Below are positions 1 through 13,015 of a DNA stretch of 64,000 bases, in pieces. The stretch lies in the NCBI GenBank assembly GCA_002946415.1, contig NJPS01000044.1, positions 992,001 through 1,056,000 of the forward strand, in the 5' to 3' direction. The translations under genes were made by a program, and so were the position numbers. Origin of the DNA: Rutstroemia sp. NJR-2017a BVV2 (taxonomy: Eukaryota; Ascomycota; Leotiomycetes; Helotiales; Rutstroemiaceae). A model generated the notes under the pieces. It was given only the letters and a program-made list of their open reading frames with translations, did no database searches and was not told the DNA's origin. Each line of letters starts with the position of its first letter. The first letter of the stretch is position 1.

Positions 1-3000
1 CATCAAATCTCCTCCAAAGTTCATCATGCAGTCCCTGCTTTGTTGAAATGAAGGTTGCGGAATATCTTATGATCGCTAATATCTGGTTCTGAAAATTCAT
101 GAGTTGAAAATGAACTCCATTACCATATTTCTCGCTGCCCATCCGTCCGTTTCCCTGATGTGACCACTCACAACTACACTAACTGATTACATCGTGCAGC
201 TGTGAGGTAACAAACGCTATCTCGACTACCCTTCTTCTTGTCTTGTATGGGACTATTATTGTTCGGAACTTTCTGCAGCAAGTATATTGCAGCATGGTGT
301 CTGGATTTCGTATACACATGGCTTGAACACTAACCTAACACGAAATATCACTTTCAACTCGGGGCTTCTTCTGCTCTTCTAACTGTGATGTTACTATGGT
401 TTAAATCATGGCCCCAGGCCTCGGTCCCATCTTTTCCTATATATTCATTGAATATATCGTTGATTCTATCAAGCCAAGCACTGGAAACAAGCGCATATCA
501 CTTAGGATTTACCGCCTGACCTTTCTCGTGCAGGATGGAAGAGAGAACCAGATGCTGCGAATTATACAGCTATTCCGGGATTAGGTGTGCGAAGTATGAA
601 ATGCGAAGGATCCTGGAGAAGATGTGGAGGTTCGTGGTAGAGACCTGGGGTGAGATTACAGCTACGAGTTTGTAAGGTTAAATATGACTGTTTTATGAGG
701 ATAAAAGTCATATTCACAGTATCACGATGGTTGTCTGAACTTCGCACGGAGAATTAATGTATATTGCTACTTGTTTGTGTCCATTGGCTCTTCCGGCACT
801 ACGAGAGAGTGGATGAAGTCTGAAGCCCTAGCAGTTACTTGAGCTGTGATATACTCCAATCGTCAACGAACTACTTTTACTTACGTGTTCTACAAAATAG
901 GATCCTCATCTGGTATCCCGAACGAGCATTTCGAACTACTCGGACATCAGAAATATGTTTCGTTATTAGATATGGCCCCAAGTTAGCAGCCCTCTTCCAA
1001 CTCACCCCCCAATTTTGATATTACATTGAAACTTTCCAAAACCACAAACCCCATGGAAAGTTCGAGCTCCAGACACGCTATTTGCTATCGATCTAGAATA
1101 TGCCAAGATCTTTATCCAACCAAATAATGTAATTCTCAGGTGACGAAACTATAGCGTACCATCCAAATAAACGAAACTCAAAAGTCGACCTAGGACTTCC
1201 CATGGTTGAGTCATTATGGTACACATTAGGTCCCAAAAACAAATTCAAAAGGCTAGATCGCTCTAGACTATCTATAGACTACTCTTCTGGCACCAAAACC
1301 AAATTTTCAATCGCAGCGGGTTATCCTCCTAACTTCCACTCCCCAGCAGTTGCGCCTTTCAAAGATATGAGTTGGGTTGTAGAAAACATGAAATGGAATT
1401 GTCTATACGTCTGGCATACAAACATTCTATCTTTGAGGCAGGTATATTCGGCCCTTTGATACTAGTCTTCGAAGTATGTTTGTGTTCATATGTAAAACCG
1501 AAGAGTAAACTCGGCGTATGGGGATCTTCCATAGTACTTGGCTGCTCACTCGTGTATGCGTGCTAAGTTCCGAGCTATTCCGTGGGATGATCTCGAGCAT
1601 TCTTTAACAACTTATATGAATGCTCGAGAACCTCTCAATCGGCGGGATGAGATGATACCTCTAGCTCCAGCTAAAGATGAATATATTTGCAGAAACTGTT
1701 CTCTCCGTGAGTGCCTTCGATCAGTCGTGAAGCTGTTGTTGCAAGTTGCAAGTCGCAAGTCGCAAGTGTGGTTTGCGGAAGCTGGAGAATGGTGACATCA
1801 GAATACGTCGTATGGCTAGTGGAGTCGATGGAGTGATGAGGTACTTGTAATTCCTTCATTGCTGAGTCTTTGGCATGATGTTTCCAAGTATTTTCATTCG
1901 TACATTCATATAAGCTCATTGGAAGACTAGCTGTCGCATGATTTGGGCAGGAAGATGAGAACGTATTGTAGGAGACCCTATCCGGATTGGAACTGTTGTT
2001 TATGTGCGAGAAGAACGTCTTGTTATTGTCAGCACGCTTGCTGTTAATAGTCAATTTCATCTTGTGTCTGAGATTGGAGTAGAGGCTAATGGCTTCTATG
2101 TAGTGTGGGGGGCTGGTGAAGCTGTCAATCCTAGAATGAACGCCAGCAGGACGAAGACCACATTCGGATTGGTGTTTCCTGGTTCGAGAAGTCCGTTTCC
2201 GAAGACCGAAAGAGTGCAGGAGGAGTGTGAGAGCTGTCTCTAATGTGTGTTCGGTACAAGTACATACTGGCAGGTAATGAGGCACATAGGAAAGACTGGA
2301 AAAGAGATACAGAGCCAGGGACACAAGTGGGAACACGGATAGAGTGAAAGGATGGCAAGTGCGCACCTGTGGATGAAATACATAACTGTATGATCAATAG
2401 ATACGTGTTTATTGGAGCGGCTAGGGAGATTCCTATATCGGCGCACGACTCTGATCCACAGGTGCAAGAAAACTAATGCCCTCCAAATCATCAAGACGTA
2501 GCCGGACCTCCATATTCACAACGCCGTCTTCCAAGAGTTGCTGTAGGCGATGTCGTCTAGATAATCTTGTCAAGTGGTAGATTTATCCTTCAAATCCAAA
2601 TATGCGAAGGTTGGTGGCACACCGAGTCTCATCCTGAATGTCGTGAAATATACTAACGCACGATGTTTCCACACAAACCAAGGACATGGCAGTATTCTCT
2701 GAAGCCGAAACCACTGCCGGTGTTTCAAACACGGGAGACTCGAAATACACCGTCGCAAGTGTGACACATCTAGTCAGACTGGATATGCTAGCCGTACAAC
2801 GAAATTCTTGCCTCTGAAGTAGTACTGACTGCTGATCGGGTCTTATTGCTCTCGGCAGTTAAAGCCTGCATGTATGGCAGCTGAATTACATTTAAAGGAA
2901 AGAATTATCGGAATTTACCACTCAGGATCATCGGTGCAATAACTTAACACCTTGTTAAGATTCCATCAGAGGCTGAGAAAAACTGACTTGTAATATGGCA

Positions 3001-4116
3001 AACTGACGACGGGTTGATCGGAAACTGGGGATGATTATGAAGGAAACGGCGTCATGTTTCTTATTCTTGTGCGATGTTTTCGCGATCCGCTCGGTAAATG
3101 CGAGTCATAAACCAAAAGATTGGCTCGTCGCTGATTGGTCGTCGTCAACGCTCATCGAACTTCATTAGGAAACTCCGACCCTGAATTTTTTCCAACCTTC
3201 GGAAAAGTGTTTTGCCTAGGAGCATGCACAACGAAGAACGAACATTGACAACTAACCAGCCGTCTCCAGAGAGCTTTACCATCCTTCGAATAGTGCTCTA
3301 AAACAGATCACGGTGGCTAGTGGAGACGGGTTGGTCATAATTGTGATAGGATAGAAAGATAAATCCTACCTCGTACTCTAGAGGTCCAGGTTCCGACTCT
3401 CCACCTCTTCTCTCCAGACTTTCCATGAATGCTGTCACTCCTTGAGGATCAGACATGGCTTAGAACGTGGTTTGAAATGGGGGACGCGCAATTGCTTTTG
3501 CTACTCCCTTCCCCATATTGTGGAGACTGGAGAAAATGTCCCCACACCCTCCAGAATTGGGAGATTGGTAATTGCATTTGACTCCTTTCATGCTAGATTG
3601 GAAAGTGTTTTCGTGCTGCTTTGATGAGCTAATTGCTGCGTTTCCGTCACACATAGTGCTCAAGCTGCTGAAGGACATGTAGATATTCATCGGTGATAGG
3701 GATGACATGGAAAAGCTATGTGGAAAAGCTATGTGGAAAGCGGCGTTGATAAGCTTTAGCTTGGGAACATGGGCCCTGGCACAAACGGATGGGGCGTGTG
3801 GAGAATTGAAAACTACAAGCTTGTTTGGCCCAATATGGGGTAGACCGCCCATTACTTATTCTCTCTCGGTCCCGCCGCCTCCAGAACATAGTTATTCAAG
3901 ACTTGCTCTCTCCCTTCTTCGATTCCTGTCAAGCTACACTGTCGAGGAGTTTGGGAACTTGTTGACTGTCAATCGGAATTTTCATACTCGCCTTGCTTGA
4001 AACAACACCCAGTTCTACATCAATGCAGCAATCTTGATCAGTCATTGTTCTGCACTTCGATAAGCTGTCGAACTACCAGAAGCGACCAGCCGATACGCCC
4101 AAAAGAACGCAGGAGG
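1..4116. other. Gene-poor stretch, no supported gene
   Basis: About 4.1 kb without a reading frame that I recognise or that joins with neighbours through convincing introns. The longest open frame (minus strand, about 1671-2366, 231 codons) is a low-complexity translation overlapped by other frames and has no recognisable domain. Small tandem motifs are visible, for example repeated caagttg/caagtcg units at about 1740-1768 and a 15-base unit repeated twice at about 3708-3738. The last few hundred bases are the upstream region of the transporter gene that starts at 4117. Confidence 0.6.
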
Positions 4117-5829
4117 ATGTCGACCACACAAAACCTAGAAATGGAGCGCAAAGCTTCCATCGCCCCTAGTGGCGAACATTCCGAAGATATCAACCATACT
4201 GCAACGCATGCCACCTACTATCAAGATTCCGCTGCAGGGATATCAGAGGAACACAGACAATACCTCCTTGAACGACATGGAACTCTGGAACTAGACCCTC
4301 TCCCAAGCAACAGCCCGGCTGATCCTTACAACTGGGCGAACAGCAAGGTAACAAGCTCTAAGCAATCGTTTTCAGTTCCCTAAGTCATAACTAACCTCCG
4401 GTTGTAGAAAGTCATAAATCTTGTTCTTGTCGCAATTCATGCTTGCATGTCAACTTTCACGGCAGCGGCAATCATCCCAGCTTACGAAAACATCGCTGTG
4501 GATCTTGGCGTCTCTCTTCAACGGGCTTCGTATCTTACCTCACTGCAGATCGCTATCCTTGGAGGCGCTCCCTTGATTTGGAAACCCTTCTCGAATGCGT
4601 ATGGCCGACGACCTCTCTTCCTGCTTTCTCTCATTGTCAGTCTTGCCGGGAACATTGGATGCGCCAAAGCCCCTACATATGCCACAATGGCCGTATGTAG
4701 AGCTATCGTGGCCTTCTTCATCTCTCCTGCAGCTGCTATCGGAAGTGTTGTCGTTACCGAGACCTTCTTCAAGAAAGACAGAGCGAAGTACATGGGCATC
4801 TGGACGCTCATGGTGACCATCGGTGTTCCATTCTCCCCCTTTATCATGGGATTTGTGGCTTATCATGTTGGATGGCGTTGGATTTACTGGATCTTGGCCA
4901 TCATCAACGGTGTCCAGTTCATCACATATGTATTCTTCGGTCCCGAAACTCGATATCTTCGTGCTGGAGTTCAGCATCCTTCTTCTACCTTCCGAGAAGA
5001 GTATCTAACATTCCACCGCATCGACCCCAAGCCATTGCGGTTTTACGATTTCATCCATCCTCTATCCTTAGCTGCCAAGCCCTGCATCATGATTCCTGCA
5101 GCTGCCTATGCCATGACCTTTTTATGGGGCTCTGTTCTCATCACAGTCGAGCTTCCTCAATTGTTCGGAGCGAAGTTTGGCTTCAACGCTCAGCAACTAG
5201 GACTACAGTTCCTCGCCCTCATTATTGGTTCTGTGATTGGTGAACAGCTTGGCGGCACCCTTTCCGATTACTGGATGAACCGTCGTGCTCGAAAGACCAA
5301 GATTCCGCCCGCACCTGAATATCGCCTCTGGTTGAGTTACGCCGGCTTCATCCTCACTATCGTGGGTGTAGTTGTTTTCCTTGTAAAGACACAAGAAGCG
5401 CCAGAGCATCACTGGAATATCACCCCAGTTATCGGAATCGCCATCGCAGGCATTGGAAACCAGCTTGTGACCACCGTGCTCATCACCTATGCAGTTGATT
5501 CTCATATCGAGGAGTCAGCTAGTATCGGGGTGTTCATCACTTTTGTGCGCCAAGTTTGGGGTTTCATCGGACCGTTCTGGTATTTACCCTTTCCCCACAG
5601 ATATATATATTATCCGTTACTAACTTGGAACAGGTTCCCTGACATGTTTACAAACGTTGGAGTTGCAGCTAGCGCTGGTGTCGCAGCCGCTTGCCTGGTG
5701 GGTGTCAGCATTGTCCCCACTATGATTGTACAATTGATGGGGAAGAGATGGCGTCCAGCAAAGCCTGCAGATCTTGCACAGGTTCAAGACCAGGAACGGG
5801 GCGTTGGACAGACCGAAACGAAGTCATGA
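4117..5829 (+). CDS. MFS transporter, DHA1 (drug:H+ antiporter-1) type
   Basis: Model: join(4117..4347, 4408..5579, 5634..5829), 532 residues. Introns are 60 and 54 bp; the second has a clear ACTAAC branch site, and its removal joins FIGPFW to FPDMF in phase. About 12 hydrophobic segments follow a cytosolic N-terminus of about 80 residues. The loop after the second membrane segment carries YGRRP, the MFS signature region of DHA1 transporters; PYNW before the first segment is also common in this family. Expected role is proton-coupled export or uptake of a small organic compound at the plasma membrane; the substrate is not readable. The start ATG gives the natural family N-terminus; upstream in-frame sequence is not protein-like. 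It lies beside a FAD monooxygenase, so a role in export or import of an aromatic compound is possible but inferred. Confidence 0.88.
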
Positions 5830-6500
5830 TTGTTATGTTTTGTATTTTTAAGCTGTATACTTTATGATGAATGAACTTGGATATGAAAAAATATCCAATT
5901 GAATTTGTGGAAACGTGCCATTTCTGCATAGCTAGCATGATATTGCAACGTATTGATTGTTTGCGGACGGCACTGGGGTTTGCTCCAAGGTGGCTATCCC
6001 CGCGTAACTGGATACATCACTTTCCTGTAGACTCCTGCACGGTTTACTTCGCAGCTGTAGAAACTCAAAGTAATACCCACACGAGCTTCGTGTATTAATC
6101 TCCGACGCATGCATGGATGTCTAACCGTATATGCCATGTAGAGGTCCGAGGTACATGGAGATATCGTATGGAGCATCGACAGCAAATTCCCGAGTCGGCG
6201 TCCCCACTCGGAGTCCCCACGTTAGCTTCGCCCATGCGATAGATATTACTTCGAGCTTGCGCCTTTCATGGAAATTATACTTTTTTGGCAGTCAACGTTG
6301 ACAACTCGACATAGGTGCTACCTTAACAGACAACAAACGGCATCGTCAAATCTCTGATCAATTGTCCTAATCGTTTTTTCAACCGCGCAGCTTCTCTGCC
6401 CTGCATACTACGGCAGCTCGATTTCACAGTAAAACAACAACGCTCACTGATACTTTTCTCAGCACATTCGCACACTAGAAACGACCTGTCCCAACGACAC
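5830..6500. other. Intergenic spacer between convergent genes
   Basis: About 670 bases holding the 3' ends of the MFS transporter and the FAD monooxygenase, which face each other. Small open frames here have no protein-like features. I see no RNA gene or repeat. Confidence 0.6.
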
Positions 6501-8156
6501 CTACGTCTCCGCGAACAAGCTCTCGAACTGTTCACTAGCAATCTTCATACAGTCAACACCATAGACAATCTTCTGCACCTCAGAATCTGCCCATTTGTCA
6601 GGCACCGCAGCTTTTCCCTTTTTCTCTCTCAGCTCTCTGAAAATCCTGTCTCTTTCCTCCTTAGCTTTACCCTCGCCCAGATGCAAACTCCTCGCACTCG
6701 CCGCCGCCAACTCCACCAGCATCTCTGCTCGTTCTTTTCTGATTTTCTCATACACCTTTAGCGCTTTGTTTACACTATCCGGGCTTCGGTCTGGCAGCTG
6801 CCCCAAACAGATACCTAATACAGCAGCGTCCTCGATCGCTTGGGCCGCGCCCTGCGCTAAATGTGGAAGCGTAGGGTGGCAGGCATCGCCCACCAGCGCC
6901 ACTGACCCATGGATCCATGTCGGTAAAGGCGCGTGAACTCGTAATTTCCATTCGCAGACTTCGCCCTCAGGCACCAGATTCAACATACGGCGAACCTTGG
7001 GATTGAAATCACCAAAGACTTTGAGCATGGTGCTCTTAGAACCCTTGGTTGTGTAAGTTTCAGAGGGTGCAATGGCGAAGTTGATGTCGGGTTGAGTGGT
7101 GGATATGTTATATATCTTTCTGTTTGATACAGGATAAGCGATAATGTGGCGGCGCTCACCAATCCAACGGATCACACGTTCGGTGTTGATGAGCCTAGTG
7201 GTAGTTCTAGTTAGTACTAAACGCGAGACAAAGTACCAACGTCGATCGCTATAGAAACTTGTAGGCCAGCTACAGCCACGCAACAACACGTATCTCTAAT
7301 TCCAAATTCTCCTCAAAAGTCCTGCTTATACTGCGGCACAAACCAACAGCGAAGAGGCTACTAGGGAGAAAACGGTGGATAGAGATGTGTGATGGGATAT
7401 ACATACTCGAGGAGTTCCGGATCATCTTCCATCTGCTCCCTCGTGAGTAGGATCCGGTAAGCCGCTTGTTCGGAATCGATTACAGAAGCGCTAATGCCTA
7501 ATTCCTCAAGCATGGCGCTGCGGATCGAGGATTTAATTCCGTCACACGCGAGGAGAACATCACACTCAACCTCATAGGATCTTCCTTCTCTATGAATAGC
7601 GGTGAACGAGGATCTGGGGGAAAAGCCATGGATTTTCTGAACGGTGGTGGAGAAATTGAAGTTGATGCTTGGATACTTCTTGCAACCATTGAACAGACCA
7701 TTTGCGAGAGAATGTCTGTGGCCAACCATGTGTGGAAGTCCATATGTCTCTTCAATGTATCCCAAGTCAACATTTCCCAATACCATATCAGTGCTTCCCT
7801 CTAAGCGCATTCGGTCAGTATTTTGGAAGCTATGATCTGGACCGATCAGCCTACCTCTTATACTTGTTGTCCTCAGCAATACTGCCTCTGCCTCGATTTC
7901 CTTCCATACTCCCAATCTGTCTAGAATTCGAGACATGTTTGGAGCAAGCTGTATACCGGCACCTACGAACCCAAGACTTGAGGCGGTTTCGAAGACTTCG
8001 ATGTTCCTAAATCCTTCCTTCGCCAGCGCCAAGGCAGACGTCAAACCCGCCATTCCTTGGGAGGCATGAATAAACCACAAAGAGATCTTGGGGGTGCTTA
8101 CACATACCTGCACCAACGATGCATATCTTCATGTTCTTCTTTGGTTCGTTGTCCAT
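6501..8156 (-). CDS. FAD-dependent monooxygenase, salicylate hydroxylase-like
   Basis: Model: complement(join(6501..7194, 7407..8055, 8108..8156)), 463 residues; introns of 52 and 212 bp. The first intron interrupts the dinucleotide-binding motif, which becomes GAGMAG (residues 15-20) only after splicing. Other class A flavoprotein motifs are present: the acidic residue at the end of the second strand (VFE), CDG at 187-189, and GDACHP with GD at 335-336, the FAD ribityl-binding site. Length fits single-component aromatic hydroxylases (about 400-470). Expected reaction: NAD(P)H- and O2-dependent hydroxylation of an aromatic or heteroaromatic ring, sometimes with decarboxylation. A GATAAG motif lies at 8169-8174, only about 12 bases before the start codon. 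It is on the same strand as the zinc-finger regulator upstream, a plausible controller (inference). The 212-bp intron is long for this genome; the join across it restores a good family alignment (DPELLE to LINTERVIRW). Confidence 0.85.
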
Positions 8157-8918
8157 CTTTATTTTAGAGATAAGTGATGAAAATACGATACTTTGGCGGG
8201 AGACTTTAGCCTAGACACCTCGGCTGTGTTGTTGGGGGAGAAATATCCAAACGAACAGCTGCGATACTGTTATCGAGTAGCATTCATATCTCGTGTTAAT
8301 AGAGCCTGAATATACAGCTTCAGGAAAATACCAAATAAATGATGGTTGTTAAGATAATAATGCGATGGACTTTAGTATTGCGAGGTAAGTGCCGCTTCCC
8401 CCGGAAAGGCTGATGGCATTCTCGTAGCCTCGCGCGGGGTCTCTTCACTTCCCTGTGAATTCATGCATGCTTTCGCACTGTATCGGAGCACCGTCGGCGA
8501 ATATCTTCCATGAATGTGAGAGGATACTCAGAACATGGATTATCTCGGTGGGGCTTGGGACGACGTAAGTGAGTCTGGGGAAGTCCTTTTGAGGGGCGCT
8601 AGCAAGCAAGCAAGTGGGGCGCTAGTACGTATCGAGCTCCAAGTAGGCGAAAAAGAAAGCACTTTCCTGCTTTACTCTACGCCCAGTTCATGTGAGACAT
8701 TGGCTTTGGTTCGACTTGGTGAAGGCTTCAAGCAGGAATTGTTTCTCGTATTACCAATACGTTTATGCGTGTTAACCACTGCTCTTATAAGTCAGACGCA
8801 CAAATATCCATACACTCAAAACAAGCCGAAGATCTCACCATCACGAGGAATTTCAGGCAAGTTTGCATTTACTGGATGATTGAAATACCACTCCTATATT
8901 GCAACTCCCATCCCAACC
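8157..8918. other. Upstream region of the FAD monooxygenase
   Basis: About 760 bases between two minus-strand genes. It contains GATAAG (8169-8174) and further GATAA/TTATC cores near 8268 and 8349. The open frame at 8535-8879 has no recognisable features. No repeat or RNA gene was seen. Confidence 0.5.
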
Positions 8919-11412
8919 TCAATGACAAAGAGTGTTCCATTGATCCAAGACGTCTTCCATGTCAAAAGCGATGCCCCATTGTGAACATAGGCATTTAAAG
9001 AGCTTCTGCATGGAATTGAGTTCGTAAAGAAGATTCTTCGTTGTCCCCAATCCCCTGAAAACCGATTCTTCGCCTTGCAAATATAACTGGGTCTCCGACA
9101 GTGAGTGTGCCGAAGCGATACCTGGCTCGTAAACGCGTGCCAGTACAGCTTGCCATTCAACGATATTTGGGACATTGACTGCTCCAAGACCGGCAAGCGA
9201 GAACACGCAATACACTGTAGCTGATGCAAAAAGTGAATTCGGGATGTGAATAACATGGGCCCTACCTCGAGGTAGCTGCTCTACTATCTCTTGGATGGCT
9301 ATGGCGTGCAGGAGAGCTCGCCGCGCTTCTTGTGTGTTGGCCCAGCTTATTAAATCTTGCTCGGGCTTAATTGTATGTTTTCCGCCACATACATGCTGAA
9401 CAATTCCATACCGAGAGCAAATAGACCTGCATAGTAGGGACGAGTCCTTACAGGTATCCAAACATATGGTGTGCCACCGAAGTAAGGCTTCAAGCCTCTC
9501 AGAGTTCGACAGGTTGGGGCTCGTAGATATGCCCTCATAAACCTGACCTAAGGCCTGACGAAGCTCAATTTTCGTGGGTACGCCAATCGTAGCAACATCT
9601 TCTGTATCGCAGTCCGAAACCAAAGACTGTAGGCCTTCTAATACCACCCTCAATGAAAAGGCAGAAAAGGCGTGGAAGTTGATCGCTGGGTTTTGGCTAG
9701 AAGGGAGAAATAGAGACCGAATGATGTTCCGAAACGAGTACTGGGTAGGCTCTTGAGATCTCATGTGATTGAGCCATTCATTTGCATTTCGTGCTTCAAA
9801 GATTGCCTCACTACTTGGCAGGCCCAACTGATTCGCTGCATGGCGCACCGATGGAGTTTCTCCAGACATCCGGGAGATCAAACCATCTAGCACATAATGG
9901 CCCAACAACGCGCGTTGTTGAATTTCTTTGGCTGCCCAAGATTTCCAAGCCCGATCCTTCTCCTCGTCCGGAGCACTCTGATCAGGCAGGTTGTCCATTC
10001 GGTATGGCTCACTATCAGAGATCGCGCACTGCCTGGCCCAGAAAAAGCCAAGAGCGTGAAACGCTTGGCTAGTGGTCCGTATCACTCGGTTCTGCGCTTG
10101 ATTTAGTATGAGAACTTTCCGAGAAGCATACTTTTGAGAGCTTACCTTTGATAGAGCACCGTATATCTGTGCGAGTAAAGCAGTCACTACTAATTGCACT
10201 CCTTGACAACTATCGTAGGCCCCCCGGTGTGTAATTAGTGTCTCCCACTACCGAGTATAAGAATGTGTTCTATCATTATTTATTGGGGCAGGAATTTACC
10301 GATGTTGCGACCGCTACATGTGCAAGACGCCACAGCGCTTCACCCTGTACACCGTTAATGAAGTCTAAACAGAGCGGGTGGGTTAAATATACTCACTTTC
10401 GCTACCGAATCCTTTGGTCCCAGGTACAATGAACCGATCGCCATGGCGTTAAGCAATAGGGGCTGGGTACATTCTCGGAAGACAAACGTTGATCTATGGA
10501 GGACAGGAAACGTTGGAATAAAGCGTACAAAGAACATATGCAAACATTCGTCCAGAAAAACGGAAGTGAGAGAAGTAGCTTCGACGGCAGCTGTCACCGT
10601 AGATGACTGCAATAGCCGTTAGTAGATTATTGTTTAAAATATATGGGATCATACCAGACTAGTGACCATCTCACTAACATTGTGCACAGCTTGATGACTC
10701 TCGCCAATAGGAATGGCTCCTATTGAACTCTTATCATGGAATGGCCCTGGGGTACCAAATATCGAATTGTTCAAGTTTGTGCGCGTAGTAATTGGCAGCG
10801 TCCCCATTGGCATCTGCCACTGATTCGTCGGATCAGTTGACATGAGAGTCTCGAACAGATCCTCTGAGTCGGGCCATATCAACTCAAAATCCAGTTCCGC
10901 CGACGAAGAAGGTGTGGTTTGTAGAGCGGTATTACTAACGCACTGCTCGGGCACCATTCCTTGATGCACCTTGGGCGTCTCGACCTGATAATTTGCTTCA
11001 ATCGCAGTTGGTATTGTAGGTATGCTCGATTGCGAAACTAGGCTCGAAGGAGGTGAGGGATATGTGACCTCGCGGCGTGTATGTAGTCGTTCATGGCGAG
11101 CGAGAGAGTCTTGTCTGGCAAATGGTCGGCGACATTCTTTGCATGTGAAGGGTCTCGATCCAGTATCTTTAACAAGTATTATAGATTAGATTGCGAGTAC
11201 TTTCTAATAGAATAGGCATTTCGGTTATTAGGAAATAATTTCTTACGACTTCTTTCATGCCGCTGTTCAATCAATTTTCAGTAAATGAAGTACAGCAAAT
11301 TGGTCGGGGTTCTAAAGATGCTCACCCTCAAGTGTTCGCCTTTCGAAAAGCTCTTTTGGCAGAACCTACAGTCCATGCCAGTAGATTTCCTCACTGCATT
11401 CTCCGGAGGCAT
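8919..11412 (-). CDS. C2H2 zinc-finger transcription factor with fungal_trans domain
   Basis: Model: complement(join(8919..10091, 10146..10247, 10300..10344, 10397..10606, 10655..11166, 11247..11262, 11326..11412)), 714 residues in seven exons, all introns 48-80 bp. Exons 1-3 build two adjacent C2H2 fingers: Cys15, Cys18, His31, His35 and Cys43, Cys46, His59, His63, joined by a TGSRPF linker. The 16-bp second exon supplies the first His of finger 1 and most of the residues up to the second. A Ser/Pro-rich linker follows, then the all-helical fungal transcription-factor middle homology region (from FLDECLHMFFVRFIPTFPVLH onward). Expected nuclear activator or repressor of nearby metabolic genes; the adjacent FAD monooxygenase and MFS transporter are the obvious candidates (inference). 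The start is the only ATG that puts a short N-terminus before the first finger; a TGTTT repeat lies just upstream. Confidence 0.87.
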
Positions 11413-11419
11413 TTGTGAT

Positions 11420-11445
11420 TTGTTTTGTTTTGTTTTGTTTTGTTT
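11420..11445. repeat. TGTTT microsatellite
   Basis: Five near-perfect tandem copies of TGTTT, immediately upstream of the zinc-finger regulator start codon (on that strand AAACA units), presumably in its 5' untranslated leader. Confidence 0.85.
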
Positions 11446-13015
11446 CTTCTTCTCACGCGGGAGCTGGACTTCAAGGTACTTTGTTTGGTATTTCGCTGAG
11501 GGGTCACTCGGTTTTCGTGTGGAATAATGGGCGGGTATGATCGATATGGCTGCACTCAATTGAGTAACGCAGAGAAAATTGATGGTACGGAATGCGATAG
11601 TCTGGTATAAGGTTATGGTACATGTGTATGTATAGTACGAGGACTTGTACGTCGGATGCAGAAGACGAAGATATTCGGACTTCAGAAATTGGTCTAGCGA
11701 CGTAAGCCTCCGGGGTAAAAGTTCGGGGGTGAGCACTTTGCACGACTTGCAAGGTTTTGCCCCGCATCCGCATTTTCCGCTGCCTCTCCTCCGTGTCTAA
11801 GATACAATCTCGTGACGGTGTAAGATTTACATAGGAAGTATAAACCCACGCTGCCGCGTTTTCAATGTCGCTGCAACCTGAAATACCGCGGTTTAGCTGG
11901 GGAATTGTATTTACAAAAAGGCATCGCACTTCTTAATGCCGTTCACGAGCCCAAGCTGTTACTGCAACAGGAATACAGTGACAAAATGGACATTGGTTAG
12001 TTGGAGTGCACACCGACAAACTAAGAAATCGGACGAGCTTCTTCATCTTTGACCATCACATCGCCAGGGAGCGGCCTTCGGTTTGTTGCTTGACGAAATT
12101 GTGCATCCATCATTTGCCTGCCTTTACTGGGTAATATTGACACTGTCTCTTGCCAGCATGCCGCCGGCTTCGAGAGCCTACTGCAAGTGCAATCGTGTTA
12201 CCGGGCATAAGTTTGTCTATTGTCAAGTATCGGTCAACCTGATAGTTCCTAGAATAGAGGACGCCCTCTTCTGAATTGCTACGATTTTGGGGTTCTACCC
12301 CTCATGCTTTTTCAACTACGTTGTTGCTGCCAAAGCAGTCGGGGAGCCACTCCACACATGAGTACTCAAGGAAACAATGAAGCAATACAATTTGGCGAGT
12401 TTCCAAGGAACAGAAAGCTGTACCAACAGTCAAGAGCAGGGCTAGGTGTGGGCGGGAGAGTATCCTCAGTGCTCACTAATATGAGGGTGGCGAGACCACA
12501 TACTATCTATGCACCTCAGCCATAAATAAGGCAGGCAGGCAAGATCAACGAGAGCGAAAATGTTCACGACAATAGTACTCGTCGTCTCATCTTCTAGGAG
12601 GTTATCCACTTATCGCACCATCGGATGTGTCAAACAGATAAAATTACTCTTGGCAGACTCCACCAAGTCACTTTTGCATCGCAAATGCCTACAATAAATC
12701 CTGAAAGCCCCACATTCGCGACGGAAACGGTTGCAGATTGTAACTGCGCATGTCGATATTCGTCTCCTGGCGTTTGACGGTTTGAACGTGGGCGCAGTTA
12801 ATACTTGCCGGGAGTATATTATAAGACGAAGGGAATTTTATCGTCCTATGTCGTACGTATCATTGTTTCTACTGACTTTTCGTTACTCTTTGCCTTCTCA
12901 TCTATTTACCTCAGCCGGTCTGATATTTTTTCTCGGTCTGCACAGTCAATCATTACTTATCCTCATCGTTCGCTCGCCTCTGTACCATAGTTAACCAATT
13001 CTTCTTCTATTCAAT
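11446..13015. other. Intergenic region between divergent genes
   Basis: About 1.57 kb separating the minus-strand zinc-finger regulator from the plus-strand EGH16-like gene, so it must hold both promoters. A pyrimidine-rich stretch precedes the EGH16 start (about 12890-13015), typical for fungal core promoters. Open frames here are short and unlike proteins; nothing else recognised. Confidence 0.55.

Noticed and set aside
1671..2366. 231-codon open frame on the minus strand
   Set aside because: Low-complexity Ser/Thr/His-rich translation, overlapped by frames on both strands, no domain and no intron-linked partner.
3350..3425. Sequence resembling the 3' half of a tRNA (GGTTCCGACTC)
   Set aside because: No matching D-arm, anticodon arm or acceptor stem could be folded. 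No tRNA was found elsewhere by eye.
3460..4000. Overlapping frames including one with a signal-like start (3707)
   Set aside because: Both strands are open over the same bases; the frame contains a tandem duplication and stops without any recognisable domain; it lies in the transporter upstream region.
5580..5600. Shorter alternative intron in the MFS transporter using the AG at 5600
   Set aside because: Only 21 bases, too short for splicing; the AG at 5633 has a proper ACTAAC branch site and keeps phase.
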